A stretch of 64,000 nt of DNA from an uncultured Eubacteriaceae bacterium. GTDB lineage: Bacteria; Bacillota; Clostridia; Lachnospirales; CAG-274. Numbering within the stretch: position 1 is the stretch's first letter; each line of letters begins with the position of its first letter. A program made the translations under genes and the position numbers. Positions 1-10,600 of this stretch are shown one piece after another. The stretch lies in the NCBI GenBank assembly GCA_946497035.1, contig CAMMIW010000004.1:1-64000 (forward strand), in the 5' to 3' direction. The notes under the pieces are model-generated. The model searched no databases. It worked only from the letters and a program-made list of their open reading frames with translations, and was not told where the DNA came from.

Positions 1-44
1 TAGACAACAACATTGATATTATATACAACATAAAATTAATAAAT

Positions 45-73
45 TTGCTTTTTTTTTAATAATATATTATAAT
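45..73 (+). promoter_or_regulatory. Promoter of cardiolipin synthase
   Basis: TTGCTT at 45-50, a 17-nt spacer and a full-consensus TATAAT at 68-73. The start codon is about 25 nt after the predicted transcription start, with AAGGAGG between. Housekeeping sigma-A type. Confidence 0.7.
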
Positions 74-104
74 TTAGAAAAATATACATAAAGGAGGAAT
101 ACAA

Positions 105-1655
105 ATGAAAAAGATTGTTGATATACTTTTTGGTAGAGCAATGATATTATTATTAGCATTTTTTATACAAATTGCCTTAATTATATTTGTTGTATTTAAG
201 TTTCAAGAATACTTTTTTTATTTTTATCTCGTAGGTATTTTATTTAGTATATTAATATTGTTATTTTTAATTAATAGCAATATGAATCCATCTTATAAAA
301 TAGCCTGGATTATACCTATAATGCTTTTTCCCCAGTTAGGTTGGATATTTTATGCATTATTTAGTAGCGGAAGATTTAGCAAAGTAACAAAAAAGACCCA
401 AAAAACCTATTATGCAAAACATATAGAAGATTTATCTAAGGTTATAATAAAAGATAAAAATATTTTGCATAAGCTAGAAAAAGACGACATTATATCTATG
501 AGACAAGCTAAATATCTTATAGATTATGGTGAAAGCCAAATATTTGAAAATAGAAAAAGCAAATATTTTAAAATAGGTGAAGACTATTACAAAGCTCTAT
601 TAGAAGAATTAGAAAAAGCCGAAAAATTTATATTTATGGAATATTTTATTATATCTGAAGGTAAAATGTGGGATGGTATATTAGATGTTTTAAAAAGAAA
701 AGCAAAACAAGGTGTTGAAGTACGTTTAATATATGATGATTTTGGTTGTATAATGACTTTACCTAAAAATTATGATAAAGAGCTAGAAAAATATGGTATA
801 AAATGTAGTATATTTAATCCTGCTAATTTAATATTTACTGTTATATACAATAATAGAACACATAGAAAAATAACAGTTATAGATGGTAAAGTTGCTTTTA
901 CAGGTGGCGTTAATCTTGCTGATGAATATATAAACGAGATAGAACGTTTTGGACATTGGAAAGACACAGGTATAATGATAAAAGGTGAAGGTGTTTGGGG
1001 CTTTACAATAATGTTTTTAAACATTTGGAAGTTTTTAAGAAAAGTAGATGAAAACTTTTTACAATATAAAGCTAAAGATGAAGATATAGAATGTATAGAA
1101 GAAAATGACGGATATATAATTCCTTTTAGTGATAGCCCTCTTGATAAAGAAATAGTTAGTAGTAATGTTTTTATGAACCTTATTAATAGTGCTACAAAAT
1201 ATATTTATATAAATACACCTTATTTAATAATAGATTATGAAATGACTTCTGCTTTATGTATGGCTGCTAAAAGAGGCGTTGATGTTAGAATAGTTACACC
1301 TTTTATACCAGATAAAAAAAGTGTATTTGAAGTTACTAGATCTAATTATCAAACGCTTATAGAAAGTGGTGTTAGCATATATGAATATACGCCAGGGTTT
1401 ATACACGCTAAAAGCTTTGTTGTAGATGATAAATATGCGGTTATAGGCACAATAAATTTAGATTATAGAAGCCTTTATTTACATTTTGAATGTGGCGTTT
1501 GGATATATAAATCTAAAACAATATTAGATATGAAAAAAGATTATTTAGATACATTAGAAAAATGTAATATGTACACATTAGAGCAATGTTATAGGGTTTC
1601 TTCTATAAGGAAGCTTTATAGATCTATATTGCAAATATTTGCTCCTTTATTGTAA
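105..1655 (+). CDS. cls: Cardiolipin synthase (phospholipase D family)
   Basis: A 516-residue membrane enzyme that joins two phosphatidylglycerol molecules into cardiolipin and glycerol. Two hydrophobic N-terminal segments (about residues 10-60) precede two phospholipase D repeats. The HxKxxxxD motifs are visible as HRKITVID beginning near His253 and HAKSFVVD beginning near His434, each followed by the usual Gly/Asn-rich stretch (FTGGVN, IGTINLDYRS). Length and layout match the ClsA/YwnE type. ATG 105 follows AAGGAGG with 7-nt spacing. It is monocistronic between its own promoter and a hairpin terminator. Confidence 0.93.
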   Translation: MKKIVDILFGRAMILLLAFFIQIALIIFVVFKFQEYFFYFYLVGILFSILILLFLINSNMNPSYKIAWIIPIMLFPQLGWIFYALFSSGRFSKVTKKTQKTYYAKHIEDLSKVIIKDKNILHKLEKDDIISMRQAKYLIDYGESQIFENRKSKYFKIGEDYYKALLEELEKAEKFIFMEYFIISEGKMWDGILDVLKRKAKQGVEVRLIYDDFGCIMTLPKNYDKELEKYGIKCSIFNPANLIFTVIYNNRTHRKITVIDGKVAFTGGVNLADEYINEIERFGHWKDTGIMIKGEGVWGFTIMFLNIWKFLRKVDENFLQYKAKDEDIECIEENDGYIIPFSDSPLDKEIVSSNVFMNLINSATKYIYINTPYLIIDYEMTSALCMAAKRGVDVRIVTPFIPDKKSVFEVTRSNYQTLIESGVSIYEYTPGFIHAKSFVVDDKYAVIGTINLDYRSLYLHFECGVWIYKSKTILDMKKDYLDTLEKCNMYTLEQCYRVSSIRKLYRSILQIFAPLL

Positions 1656-1696
1656 AATTTTATATTAAAAATAAAGTACATTTTAAATATTTTTAT

Positions 1697-1745
1697 AAAG
1701 ATAAGAATAGTTATAAAAAATAATGAGTTCTTATCTTTGTTTTTA
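1697..1745 (+). terminator. Intrinsic terminator after cls
   Basis: An 11-bp perfect stem (1697-1707 with 1728-1738) and a 20-nt loop, followed by a T-rich tail. It lies 40 nt after the cls stop. Confidence 0.65.
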
Positions 1746-1814
1746 TAAAATATAACATATAGTTATATAAATTAAATATATGTAAAGAATTTATAGCTAT
1801 TATTAAAAAAACTA

Positions 1815-1843
1815 TTGACATATATTATTAAATATGATATATT
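1815..1843 (+). promoter_or_regulatory. Promoter of tRNA-Leu
   Basis: Perfect TTGACA at 1815-1820, 17-nt spacer, TATATT at 1838-1843. The tRNA 5' end is about 15 nt after the predicted start point. Confidence 0.7.
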
Positions 1844-1865
1844 ATACAAGTAAATTAAATGCCTT

Positions 1866-1944
1866 GCGGACATGGCGGAATGGCAGACGCGCTAGACTTA
1901 GAATCTAGTTCCTAGGAGTGTGGGTTCAAGTCCCACTGTCCGCA
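1866..1944 (+). tRNA. tRNA-Leu (anticodon UAG)
   Basis: A complete class II tRNA. The 7-bp acceptor stem pairs 1866-1872 with 1937-1943, with discriminator A1944. The anticodon stem is CTAGA/TCTAG around loop CTTAGAA, so the anticodon is TAG (reads CUN). A long variable arm follows, then a T-arm with loop TTCAAGT. The 3' CCA is not encoded, so it would be added by a nucleotidyltransferase. The gene stands alone between a strong promoter and a terminator. Confidence 0.95.
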
Positions 1945-1950
1945 TGTTTT

Positions 1951-1978
1951 AACCACTATTTATTTAGTGGTTTTTTTT
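1951..1978 (+). terminator. Intrinsic terminator of tRNA-Leu
   Basis: An 8-bp perfect stem (AACCACTA with TAGTGGTT), 6-nt loop, and eight T residues at 1971-1978, starting 6 nt after the tRNA. Confidence 0.88.
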
Positions 1979-2120
1979 GTGTTTATTATTTTATTATCGG
2001 GGTATAAATAAAAAGGAAAGGTTAATATATAACTTACAATTTTTATAATGATAATAATATTATACAGAGTTATTTTAAAAATGTATTTTAAGAAAATATA
2101 AAAAAATTTGGTTAAAATTA

Positions 2121-2149
2121 TTGACTTTTTTGCCATTTAATGATAAAAT
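2121..2149 (+). promoter_or_regulatory. Promoter of the rpsL-rpsG-fusA-tuf genes
   Basis: TTGACT at 2121-2126, 17-nt spacer, extended -10 TGA-TAAAAT (-10 at 2144-2149). It gives a leader of about 65 nt before the rpsL start. Its presence shows that the str genes are not transcribed from rpoBC here. Confidence 0.75.
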
Positions 2150-2221
2150 TTATAAATGTGTTTATGTATTATAACTACTTACAACACAGAAGTATTTAAA
2201 TTTTACAGGGAGGTGCAATTA

Positions 2222-2641
2222 ATGCCAACATTTAATCAGTTAGTTAGAAAAGGTAGACAAACTAAAATTGAAAAATCTACTGCTCCTGCTTTACAAAAAG
2301 GGTTAAACTCTCTTAGAAAAAAGCAAACTAACATGAGTTCTCCACAAAAAAGAGGAGTTTGTACATCTGTTAAAACTGCTACACCTAAAAAACCTAACTC
2401 TGCTCTTAGAAAAATCGCTAGGGTTAGACTTTCTAACGGTATAGAGGTTACAGCTTACATTCCAGGTGAAGGACATAACTTACAAGAGCATAGCGTTGTT
2501 CTTATTAGAGGTGGTAGAGTAAAAGACGTACCTGGTGTTCGTTATCACATCATTAGAGGTACACTTGATACTGCTGGGGTTGCTGATAGAAAGCAAGCTC
2601 GTTCTAAATATGGCGCTAAACGTGCTAAAGCTAAAAAATAA
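2222..2641 (+). CDS. rpsL: 30S ribosomal protein S12
   Basis: A 139-residue decoding-centre protein of the small subunit. The signature [11 protein letters not shown] and the [25 protein letters not shown] block are intact, with lysines at the classical streptomycin-resistance positions, so no resistance change is evident. I start at ATG 2222, directly after GGGAGGTG (2208-2215). An upstream in-frame ATG at 2156 would add 22 unrelated residues and has no ribosome site. First gene of the str cluster. Confidence 0.98.
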   Translation: MPTFNQLVRKGRQTKIEKSTAPALQKGLNSLRKKQTNMSSPQKRGVCTSVKTATPKKPNSALRKIARVRLSNGIEVTAYIPGEGHNLQEHSVVLIRGGRVKDVPGVRYHIIRGTLDTAGVADRKQARSKYGAKRAKAKK

Positions 2642-2663
2642 TTTTAGCAAAATTTAATATTTT

Positions 2664-2729
2664 AAATGCCGTGTACTTTAAATACTCTGTTTATGGTATT
2701 TGGTTGTGCATAGGCATGAAATGGCATTT
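2664..2729 (+). promoter_or_regulatory. Structured rpsL-rpsG intercistronic RNA
   Basis: Two nested stems fall in the 141-nt spacer: AAATGCC (2664-2670) with GGCATTT (2723-2729), and AAATAC (2680-2685) with GTATTT (2696-2701). In E. coli the S12-S7 spacer binds S7 for translational feedback. A similar role here is inference from position only. Confidence 0.4.
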
Positions 2730-2782
2730 TTAAAATGTCAAGTACCGTTGAATTAATATATTTGATTAAGGAGGGAAGAATC

Positions 2783-3253
2783 GTGCCACGTAAAGGTCAT
2801 GTTTCGAAAAGAGAAGTACTACCAGATCCAATGTATAAAAGTAAAGTAGTTACTAAACTTATAAATTCTATTATGCTTGATGGAAAAAAAGGTATTGCTC
2901 AAAAAATAGTTTATGGTGCATTTGCTATCGTTGAAGAAAAAACTGGTAATCCTGGTTTAGAAGGTTTTGAGCAAGCTCTTAACAATATTATGCCTGTTCT
3001 TGAGGTTAAAGCTCGCCGTGTAGGTGGTGCTACTTATCAAGTGCCTATCGAGATTAGACCAGAAAGAAGACAAACTTTAGGTCTTCGTTGGTTAACTATG
3101 TATAGTAGAAAAAGAGGCGAAAAAACTATGGAAGCTCGTCTTGCAGGTGAAATAATGGACGCTATCAATAACACTGGTGGTGCTATTAAGAAAAAAGAAG
3201 AAACACACAAAATGGCAGAAGCAAACAAAGCTTTCTCTCATTACAAATGGTAA
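2783..3253 (+). CDS. rpsG: 30S ribosomal protein S7
   Basis: A 156-residue primary 16S rRNA binding protein of the 30S head. The hallmark pieces are the N-terminal [15 protein letters not shown], the [14 protein letters not shown] loop and [13 protein letters not shown]; length is exactly typical. The start is GTG 2783, preceded by AAGGAGGG (2769-2776). A longer reading from 2735 would include 16 extra residues before this ribosome site and is rejected. Second gene of the str cluster. Confidence 0.97.
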   Translation: MPRKGHVSKREVLPDPMYKSKVVTKLINSIMLDGKKGIAQKIVYGAFAIVEEKTGNPGLEGFEQALNNIMPVLEVKARRVGGATYQVPIEIRPERRQTLGLRWLTMYSRKRGEKTMEARLAGEIMDAINNTGGAIKKKEETHKMAEANKAFSHYKW

Positions 3254-3342
3254 TTTAAAATTTTTTAAAATTATTAAGTTTCTTAAAGATAAAATAAAAA
3301 ATTTCAGTTTATATATATAAAATTAATAAAGGAGGAATAAGT

Positions 3343-5451
3343 GTGTCTAGAGCATGCCCACTTGAATTAACAAGAAATATTGGGATTATGGCCCACATTG
3401 ATGCTGGTAAAACTACTCTTACTGAGCGTATCTTATTCTACACTGGTCGTAATTATAAAATAGGCGATACTCACGAAGGTACTGCCACTATGGACTGGAT
3501 GGAACAAGAGCAAGAAAGAGGTATCACTATTACTTCTGCTGCTACAACTACTAAATGGAGCATTGGTAATGGTCCTATGCACCGTATCAATATTATAGAT
3601 ACACCAGGACACGTTGACTTTACTGTTGAGGTAGAGCGTTCTCTTCGTGTTCTTGATGGTTCTGTTGGTGTATTCTGTGCTAAAGGTGGGGTTGAACCTC
3701 AATCTGAAACTGTTTGGAGACAAGCAGATAGATACAACGTACCTCGTATGGCCTTTGTAAACAAAATGGATATTATGGGGGCAGACTTTTATAACGTTGT
3801 TTCTATGATTAAAGACAGACTTAAAGCTAATGCTGTTCCTGTGCAACTTCCTATTGGAGCAGAAGATGACTTCGTAGGTATTATTGACCTTATGGAGATG
3901 AAAGCTTATATCTATAAAGATAAGCAAGGTACAGATATTTCTGTAGAAGATATTCCAGCAGATATGGTTGATAAAGCTAACGAATATAGAACTCAAATGA
4001 TTGAATCTATTGCAGAAACATCTGACGAGCTTATGGACAAATATTTTGAAGAAGGCGAAGAAGCTTTCACTATGGAAGAGCTTAAAAAAGGTCTTCGTGA
4101 AGCTTGTATAGCTTGTAAAGCTGTTCCTGTTTTCTGTGGTTCTGCTTACAGAAACAAAGGGGTTCAAAAGCTTCTTGATGGTGTATTAGAATATATGCCA
4201 GCTCCTACTGATATACCTGCTATTAAAGGGCATATCCCAGGAGATGAAGAAAATGAAATCGAAAGAATTTCTTCTGATGATGAGCCTTTCGCAGCTTTAG
4301 CGTTCAAAATTATGAACGACCCATTTGTTGGTAAACTTGCATTCTTTAGAGTTTATTCTGGTGTATTAGAATCTGGTTCTTACGTTTACAACTCTGTTAA
4401 AGGTAAAAAAGAACGTATTGGACGTATCCTTCAAATGCACGCTAACTCTCGTGAGGAAATAGATAAAGTTTATGCAGGGGATATTGCAGCGGCAGTAGGT
4501 TTAAAACTTACTACTACTGGTGATACTCTTTGTGATGAAAACAATGAGGTAATACTTGAATCTATGAACTTCCCAGAGCCTGTTATATCTGTTGCTATCG
4601 AGCCTAAAACTAAAGAAGGTAGAGATAAAATGGGTATAGCTCTTGCTAAACTTGCTGAAGAAGATCCAACTTTCAAAACTTATACTAACCAAGAAACTGG
4701 TGATACTATTATCGCAGGTATGGGTGAGCTTCACCTTGAGATTATCGTTGATCGTCTTTTAAGAGAGTTTAAAGTTGAGGCTAATGTTGGTGCACCACAA
4801 GTTGCTTATCGTGAAGCATTTAGAAAAGATGTAGATGTTGAAAGCAAATATGCTAGACAATCTGGTGGTAAAGGTCAATATGGTCATTGTAAAATCAGAT
4901 TTGAAGTTATGGACGCTAACGAAGGTAAAACTTACGAGTTTGTTAACGAAATCGTTGGTGGTGCTATACCTAAAGAATATATACCAGCTGTTGATAAAGG
5001 TATACAAGAAGCTATGCAGTCTGGTATTATTGGTGGATACCCTGTTGTTGGTTTAAGAGCTGTATGTTATGATGGTTCTTACCATGAGGTAGACTCTTCT
5101 GAAATGGCGTTTAAAATTGCCGGTTCTATGGCATTTAAAGATGCTATGAAAAAATCTGACCCTGCTTTACTTGAGCCTATTATGAAAGTAGACGTTACTG
5201 TACCTGAAGATTATACAGGTGAGGTTATTGGTGATATGAATAGCCGTCGTGGTAGAATTGAAGGTATGGAACCTTTAAACGGAATGCAAGTTGTTCACGG
5301 TTTTGTACCACTTGCAGAAATGTTTGGTTATTCTACAGATCTTCGTTCTAAAACTCAAGGTCGTGGTACTTACACTATGGAAGTTCACCACTATGAAGCA
5401 GTGCCAAAAAGCATTCAAGAGAAAGTTGCTGCTGGTAGATCTCAAGAATAA
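3343..5451 (+). CDS. fusA: Elongation factor G
   Basis: A 702-residue translocation GTPase. The G motifs are all present: AHIDAGKTT (G1), GITITSA (G2), DTPGH (G3), NKMD (G4), GSAY (G5). Domains II-V follow, including the ribosome-contacting MGELHLEI and GQYGHC segments. Start is GTG 3343 after AAGGAGG (3329-3335). Arg and Gly codons (CGT, GGT) are richer than in flanking genes, as expected for a highly expressed gene. It lies 89 nt after rpsG in the same transcript. Confidence 0.98.
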   Translation: MSRACPLELTRNIGIMAHIDAGKTTLTERILFYTGRNYKIGDTHEGTATMDWMEQEQERGITITSAATTTKWSIGNGPMHRINIIDTPGHVDFTVEVERSLRVLDGSVGVFCAKGGVEPQSETVWRQADRYNVPRMAFVNKMDIMGADFYNVVSMIKDRLKANAVPVQLPIGAEDDFVGIIDLMEMKAYIYKDKQGTDISVEDIPADMVDKANEYRTQMIESIAETSDELMDKYFEEGEEAFTMEELKKGLREACIACKAVPVFCGSAYRNKGVQKLLDGVLEYMPAPTDIPAIKGHIPGDEENEIERISSDDEPFAALAFKIMNDPFVGKLAFFRVYSGVLESGSYVYNSVKGKKERIGRILQMHANSREEIDKVYAGDIAAAVGLKLTTTGDTLCDENNEVILESMNFPEPVISVAIEPKTKEGRDKMGIALAKLAEEDPTFKTYTNQETGDTIIAGMGELHLEIIVDRLLREFKVEANVGAPQVAYREAFRKDVDVESKYARQSGGKGQYGHCKIRFEVMDANEGKTYEFVNEIVGGAIPKEYIPAVDKGIQEAMQSGIIGGYPVVGLRAVCYDGSYHEVDSSEMAFKIAGSMAFKDAMKKSDPALLEPIMKVDVTVPEDYTGEVIGDMNSRRGRIEGMEPLNGMQVVHGFVPLAEMFGYSTDLRSKTQGRGTYTMEVHHYEAVPKSIQEKVAAGRSQE

Positions 5452-5514
5452 TTATTATATTAACATTTTTAAGCTTGTAAAAATAGCTTAGTTTGATAAT
5501 ATATTCTAATAAAA

Positions 5515-5561
5515 AATATTTGTAAAAAATGCAATTAATACTTGCATTTTTTACAAATATT
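5515..5561 (+). repeat. Perfect 20-bp hairpin between fusA and tuf
   Basis: Arms 5515-5534 and 5542-5561 are exact reverse complements around a 7-nt loop (TTAATAC). There is no trailing T-run beyond the stem, so it is not a textbook terminator. It could be a processing site, a mRNA-stabilising structure or an attenuator controlling tuf relative to fusA. Confidence 0.75.
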
Positions 5562-5620
5562 AACTATAATAAATATAAACATTATAAATTTATATTTTCT
5601 ATTTAAGGAGGAAAATTTTA

Positions 5621-6808
5621 ATGGCTAAGGCAAAATTTGAAAGAAATAAACCACACGTTAATATTGGTACTATCGGTCACGTTGACCACGGTAAAACTAC
5701 TTTAACAGCTGCTATCACTAAAACTTTAGCAGATAGATATCAATTAGGTAGTGCTGTTGATTTTGATAAAATCGACAAAGCTCCAGAAGAAAAAGAAAGA
5801 GGTATCACTATCTCTACTACTCACGTAGAATATGAAACTCCTAACAGACACTACGCTCACGTTGACTGTCCAGGACATGCTGACTACGTTAAAAACATGA
5901 TCACTGGTGCTGCTCAAATGGACGGTGCTATCCTTGTTGTTGCTGCTACAGATGGTCCTATGGCTCAAACTAGAGAGCACATTCTTCTTTCTCGCCAAGT
6001 AGGTGTTCCTAAAATCGTTGTATTTATGAACAAATGTGATATGGTTGATGACGAAGAGTTATTAGAATTAGTTGAAATGGAAATTACAGATCTTTTAGCT
6101 GAACAAGGATTTGAAGATTCTCCAGTTATTAGAGGTTCTGCTTACCAAGCTCTTCAAGATACTTCTGGCGAATGGGGCGACTGCATCATCAAATTATTTG
6201 AAACTATTGATGAATATATCCCTAACCCAGAAAGAGATTCTGACAAACCATTCCTTATGCCTGTAGAAGACGTATTCTCTATCACAGGTCGTGGTACAGT
6301 TTCTACTGGTAGAGTAGAAAGAGGTACTCTTAACGTTTCTGACGAGGTTGAAATCGTTGGTCTTACTGAAGAATCTCGTAAAGTAGTTGTTACTGGTATC
6401 GAAATGTTCCGTAAACTTCTTGATACTGCTGAAGCTGGTGACAATATCGGTGCTCTTCTTCGTGGTGTTCAAAGAGATGAAATCGAAAGAGGTCAAGTTT
6501 TATGTAAACCAGGCTCAATCACTCCTCACACTAAATTTACTGCTCAAGTTTACGTATTAAAAGCTGATGAAGGTGGCCGTCATAAACCATTCTTCAACAA
6601 CTATAGACCACAATTCTACTTCAGAACAACTGACGTTACTGGTGTTATCAATCTTCCAGAAGGTACAGAAATGTGTATGCCTGGTGATAACATTGAAATG
6701 ACAATCGAACTTATCTCTCCAATCGCTATGGAAGAAGGTTTACGTTTTGCTATCCGTGAAGGTGGTAGAACAGTAGGTTCTGGTGCGGTTGTTTCTATTA
6801 TCGAATAA
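5621..6808 (+). CDS. tuf: Elongation factor Tu
   Basis: A 395-residue GTPase that delivers aminoacyl-tRNA to the ribosome. GHVDHGKTT (G1), RGITI (G2), DCPGH (G3), NKCD (G4) and GSAYQAL (G5) are intact, followed by the two beta-barrel domains ending in [14 protein letters not shown] 5621 follows AAGGAGG. Last gene of the str cluster and followed by a strong terminator. Codon choice is markedly adapted (CGT, GGT, AAC), in line with very high expression. Confidence 0.98.
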   Translation: MAKAKFERNKPHVNIGTIGHVDHGKTTLTAAITKTLADRYQLGSAVDFDKIDKAPEEKERGITISTTHVEYETPNRHYAHVDCPGHADYVKNMITGAAQMDGAILVVAATDGPMAQTREHILLSRQVGVPKIVVFMNKCDMVDDEELLELVEMEITDLLAEQGFEDSPVIRGSAYQALQDTSGEWGDCIIKLFETIDEYIPNPERDSDKPFLMPVEDVFSITGRGTVSTGRVERGTLNVSDEVEIVGLTEESRKVVVTGIEMFRKLLDTAEAGDNIGALLRGVQRDEIERGQVLCKPGSITPHTKFTAQVYVLKADEGGRHKPFFNNYRPQFYFRTTDVTGVINLPEGTEMCMPGDNIEMTIELISPIAMEEGLRFAIREGGRTVGSGAVVSIIE

Positions 6809-6822
6809 TTATAATGTTTTAT

Positions 6823-6853
6823 AAGACAAAGTACTTTTGTGCTTTGTCTTTTT
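6823..6853 (+). terminator. Intrinsic terminator of the str cluster
   Basis: A 12-bp stem (6823-6834 with 6839-6850, one G-T pair), TTTT loop and T-tail, 14 nt after the tuf stop. Confidence 0.9.
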
Positions 6854-6932
6854 ATGCTTAATTTTGTTTTTGAGTTAAATAAAAAGTTAAGAGTTTATTA
6901 TAGAAATATATTTATTAGCCTATTTTTTATAG

Positions 6933-6961
6933 TTGTAAAAAAAATTATAATATGTTAAAAT
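6933..6961 (+). promoter_or_regulatory. Promoter of the 7003-11508 operon
   Basis: TTGTAA at 6933-6938, 17-nt spacer, extended -10 TGT-TAAAAT (-10 at 6956-6961). It overlaps a possible ATG at 6952, which argues for the later start of the downstream gene. Confidence 0.6.
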
Positions 6962-7002
6962 TTTTATATACTTTTAAAATTAATATAAAAGGGGTATTTA
7001 TT

Positions 7003-7626
7003 ATGTTTAGAATAGTTACAGTAATGACTACAACTATAATTATTGTTGCATTTATTAGAATATTAATGAAAAGGGCAGACAATGGTTTTGATAAATCTGT
7101 AAATGCTTTTTTAGAAAGAGAAAATAATGCTAACAGTATAAATAAAGATTTTAATACGTTAAATATTACATTTGTAAAACCATCTAAAACCTTACCTTTT
7201 AGAGAATATGAAAATATACCTGAATATAAAAATATTATAAAAAGGCAACAGCTTGTTAAAAGAAAACTAGATTTAGAAATGATAAAAATACCTTCTAACC
7301 TTACAAATACAGAACTTAAAGAAATGTATGGAAAAAATAATTTTGATAAAATATTTAAGTTAGAAGATCATTATAATGTATATGTAAGAAGTTTATTTGA
7401 TTGGGCTAAAGAGCTTTATAACCTTAATAATATATATGATTGTAAAAAAGTATTGTTAGAAGCAGTTAGGTTGGAAGCTAATATTAGTCAGGTTTATATA
7501 TTATTATCACAAATATATTTAAAAGAAAATGATAAAAATAGTATTTTAAAATTAAGAGATACTGTAGAAAATATGGATTTATCTTTAAAAAGCAAAGTTT
7601 TAGAAGAAATTTCAAAATATATATAA
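7003..7626 (+). CDS. Membrane-anchored TPR-like protein of unknown function
   Basis: I do not recognise a named family. The 207-residue product starts with one hydrophobic segment (about residues 5-22), then a charged cytoplasmic or extracellular part. The C-terminal third reads like tetratricopeptide helices (AKELYNLNNIYDCKKVLLEAV, then ISQVYILLSQIYLKENDK). ATG 7003 has AAAAGGGG upstream; an earlier ATG at 6952 lies inside the promoter. It sits 17 nt before addA and is probably cotranscribed, but nothing ties it to recombination. Confidence 0.7.
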   Translation: MFRIVTVMTTTIIIVAFIRILMKRADNGFDKSVNAFLERENNANSINKDFNTLNITFVKPSKTLPFREYENIPEYKNIIKRQQLVKRKLDLEMIKIPSNLTNTELKEMYGKNNFDKIFKLEDHYNVYVRSLFDWAKELYNLNNIYDCKKVLLEAVRLEANISQVYILLSQIYLKENDKNSILKLRDTVENMDLSLKSKVLEEISKYI

Positions 7627-7643
7627 TTATATAAGGAGTTATT

Positions 7644-10600
7644 ATGGCATTTACAAAAAATCAGTTACAAGCTATAAATGAACGTAATAATAATATACTT
7701 GTTTCTGCTGCCGCTGGCTCAGGTAAAACAACCGTTTTGGCAGAAAGAATAATAAATAAAATATTAAATGATAAAGTAGATGTAGATAAGCTATTAGTAG
7801 TTACATTTACTAAAGATGCGGCAGAAGAGATGAAAGAGCGTATTGTTAAACGTATAAATATAGAGTTAGAAAAAGATAGTGAAAATACTTTTTTAGCAGA
7901 GCAGTTAATTAGAATAAATAAAGCGCAAATATCTACTATAGATGCTTTTTGCTCTAAAGTTGTAAAAAATCATTTTAAAATTTTAGATATAGACCCTAAT
8001 TTTAAAATAGGTGATAAAGGTGAATTTGATATATTAATAGATGAAGCTTTACAAAGTTTTTTAGATTGCTACTATGAAGAAAATAAGGAGGAATTTATTA
8101 ATCTTGTAGATTCTTTTACAAAAGGTGCTAATGATGATGCTTTTAAAAATATATTTTTAAAAATATATTTTAAGGCTCAAAATTTACCATATCCTAAAAA
8201 ATGGTTAAAAAATGCTTATAAACAGTTTGATATAAATACAGAAGAAGATTTATTTTCATCTACTATTTTTATTAAGCTAATGGACTATATAAAAGAAATA
8301 TTAGAAGAAGCTCTTATTATATTTGATAGAATAAAATTTATATCTACAGGAGAGCTAGATTTTAATAAAAATAGTAACGATAATTCTACAATAGAAGATT
8401 TTTTAACAGAAGAATTTTTTATTTTTAAAAATATGATATATGATATAGAAAATGAAAACTATAAATCTTTTTTTAATAGCTTGTATAATATAAAATTTAA
8501 AATGTGGAACAAAAAGTTTTTAGCAGAAAATATAGAGTTAAAAGAAGAAATAAAAGGTTTGAGAGATTTATGTAAAAGTTTTATTAAAGATGATATTTTA
8601 AAAAAGTTTTTTAGCCAATCTATAGATGAGATTATAGAAGATATTAAAATTATTTATCCAATAATTAATACTTTATGTAATCTTATTATCCAATTTGATG
8701 ATTATTTTATGGATATAAAAAAACAAAAAAATATATATACTTTTAGTGATATAGCACATTTTTGCTTAAATATTTTAGTAGAAGATAATAAACCTACGTC
8801 TATTGCCAATCAATATAAAAACATTTTTGAAGAAATAATAATAGATGAGTATCAGGACAGCAACTCTATACAAGAAATTTTATTATCTTCTATAGCTACT
8901 AATAATAGATTTATGGTAGGAGATATAAAACAATGTATATATAGGTTTAGACAGGCTAACACGACTATATTTAACGAAAAATATAACGGTTATTTTAATG
9001 GAACTTTAAATGGTAAAAGAATAGATTTAAATGCAAATTTTAGAAGCAATACATCTGTAATAGATAGCATAAATATAATATTTGAAAATATTATGTGTGA
9101 TAAATTAGGAGAGGTTACTTATGATGAAAATGCTAAGTTATATAACAAAGCTATATTTCCTAAACCACAAAAAGATGAAAATATACTAAATAAATGTGAA
9201 TTAAATATTATAGATTGTACTAGTGCATTAAAAGATATAGACGATAACACTATAACAGATATTGCTAATGATGAGATAGAAGCTAATTTTGTATGTAAAA
9301 AAATAAATGAGCTTTTTTCAAATAATACTATGGTTTTTGATAAAGACATAAATAAATATAGAAAAATAGAATATAAAGATATAGTAATATTAATGCGTAG
9401 CAAAACTAATTTTGATATATTTTCTAACGTATTATCACAAAATAATATACCTGTTTATACAGAAACATCTAACGGTTTTTATGATTTTACAGAGATAAAA
9501 ACTATAGTAAATATTTTAAACATACTTGTAAATCCTTTGCAAGATTATGCTTTAATAGGAACTATGTACTCTCCTATTTTTAATTTTACATCTAACGAAC
9601 TGTTAGAAATAAAATTATTTACTAATAGTAAAGTTTTTTATTATAATTTAACAAATTTTATAAATGAAGGTGAAAATATACCTTTAAAAAATAAATGTTT
9701 AAAATTTTTAAAGAAAATAGATAAATGGCAAAACTTATCAAAAAGTTTATCTATAAATGAGCTTTTATCATATATATATGAAGATTCAAACTATTATAAT
9801 TATTTAGGACTTTTAGAAAATGGTAATATAAGACAAGCTAATTTATATAGCCTTTTAGAAAAAGCTCTAGCCTTTGAAGAAACAAATTTACATGGCCTTT
9901 TTAATTTTATAACATATATAAATAAATTCAAATTAGTTAGTGATGATGGAAAAGCTTCTATTTTATCTAAAAATGAAAATGTTGTAAAAATTATGACTAT
10001 ACATAAAAGTAAGGGGTTAGAGTTTCCAGTTGTTTTTTTATCAAATTTATCAAAAATATTTAATACGAGTGATAATAAAGAAGCTATTTTATTTGATGAG
10101 CAATATATGTTTGGTATATCCATTTTTAATAGTATATCTAAATATGAGCCTAGAAGAAAAATTTCTACAATACAGAAAAATATTATAGCTTATAAAAATA
10201 AAGAAGAGAGCTATTCTGAAGAAATGCGTGTTCTATATGTTGCTTTAACAAGAGCTAAAGAAAATTTAATTTTAACAGGGTGTGTTAATAAAAATTTTGA
10301 TGATACACTAAAAAAAATGGAAAATTTAATATTACCTGGTGTAAAAAAAATATTACCTAGATATTTTATAAAAGCTGGTATATCTAATAATTATTTATCT
10401 TGGGTTTATACAGCTATAAAAAATTTTGATAAAAACAATATTTGGAATGTTAATATAGTTACTTATGAAGACATATTAGAGAGTAAAATACATTCTAATA
10501 TTGAAGATAAACTTTCTACAAATAAATCAAAATTATTTTATGATCTTTTAGATTTACAAATAGATAAAGATTATAGCAATAATAAGGAAAAAATATATAA

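Noticed and set aside
2156-2221. N-terminal extension of S12
   Set aside because: The added residues do not match S12, and the only strong ribosome site is directly before ATG 2222.
3433-4167. A 244-codon open frame antisense to fusA
   Set aside because: It has no ribosome site, an unlikely Ser/Asn/Phe/His-rich composition, and exists because fusA uses codons that leave the opposite strand open. fusA itself is certain.
6952-7002. Earlier start for the TPR-like protein
   Set aside because: The ATG overlaps the predicted -10 element and has no ribosome site; ATG 7003 has AAAAGGGG.
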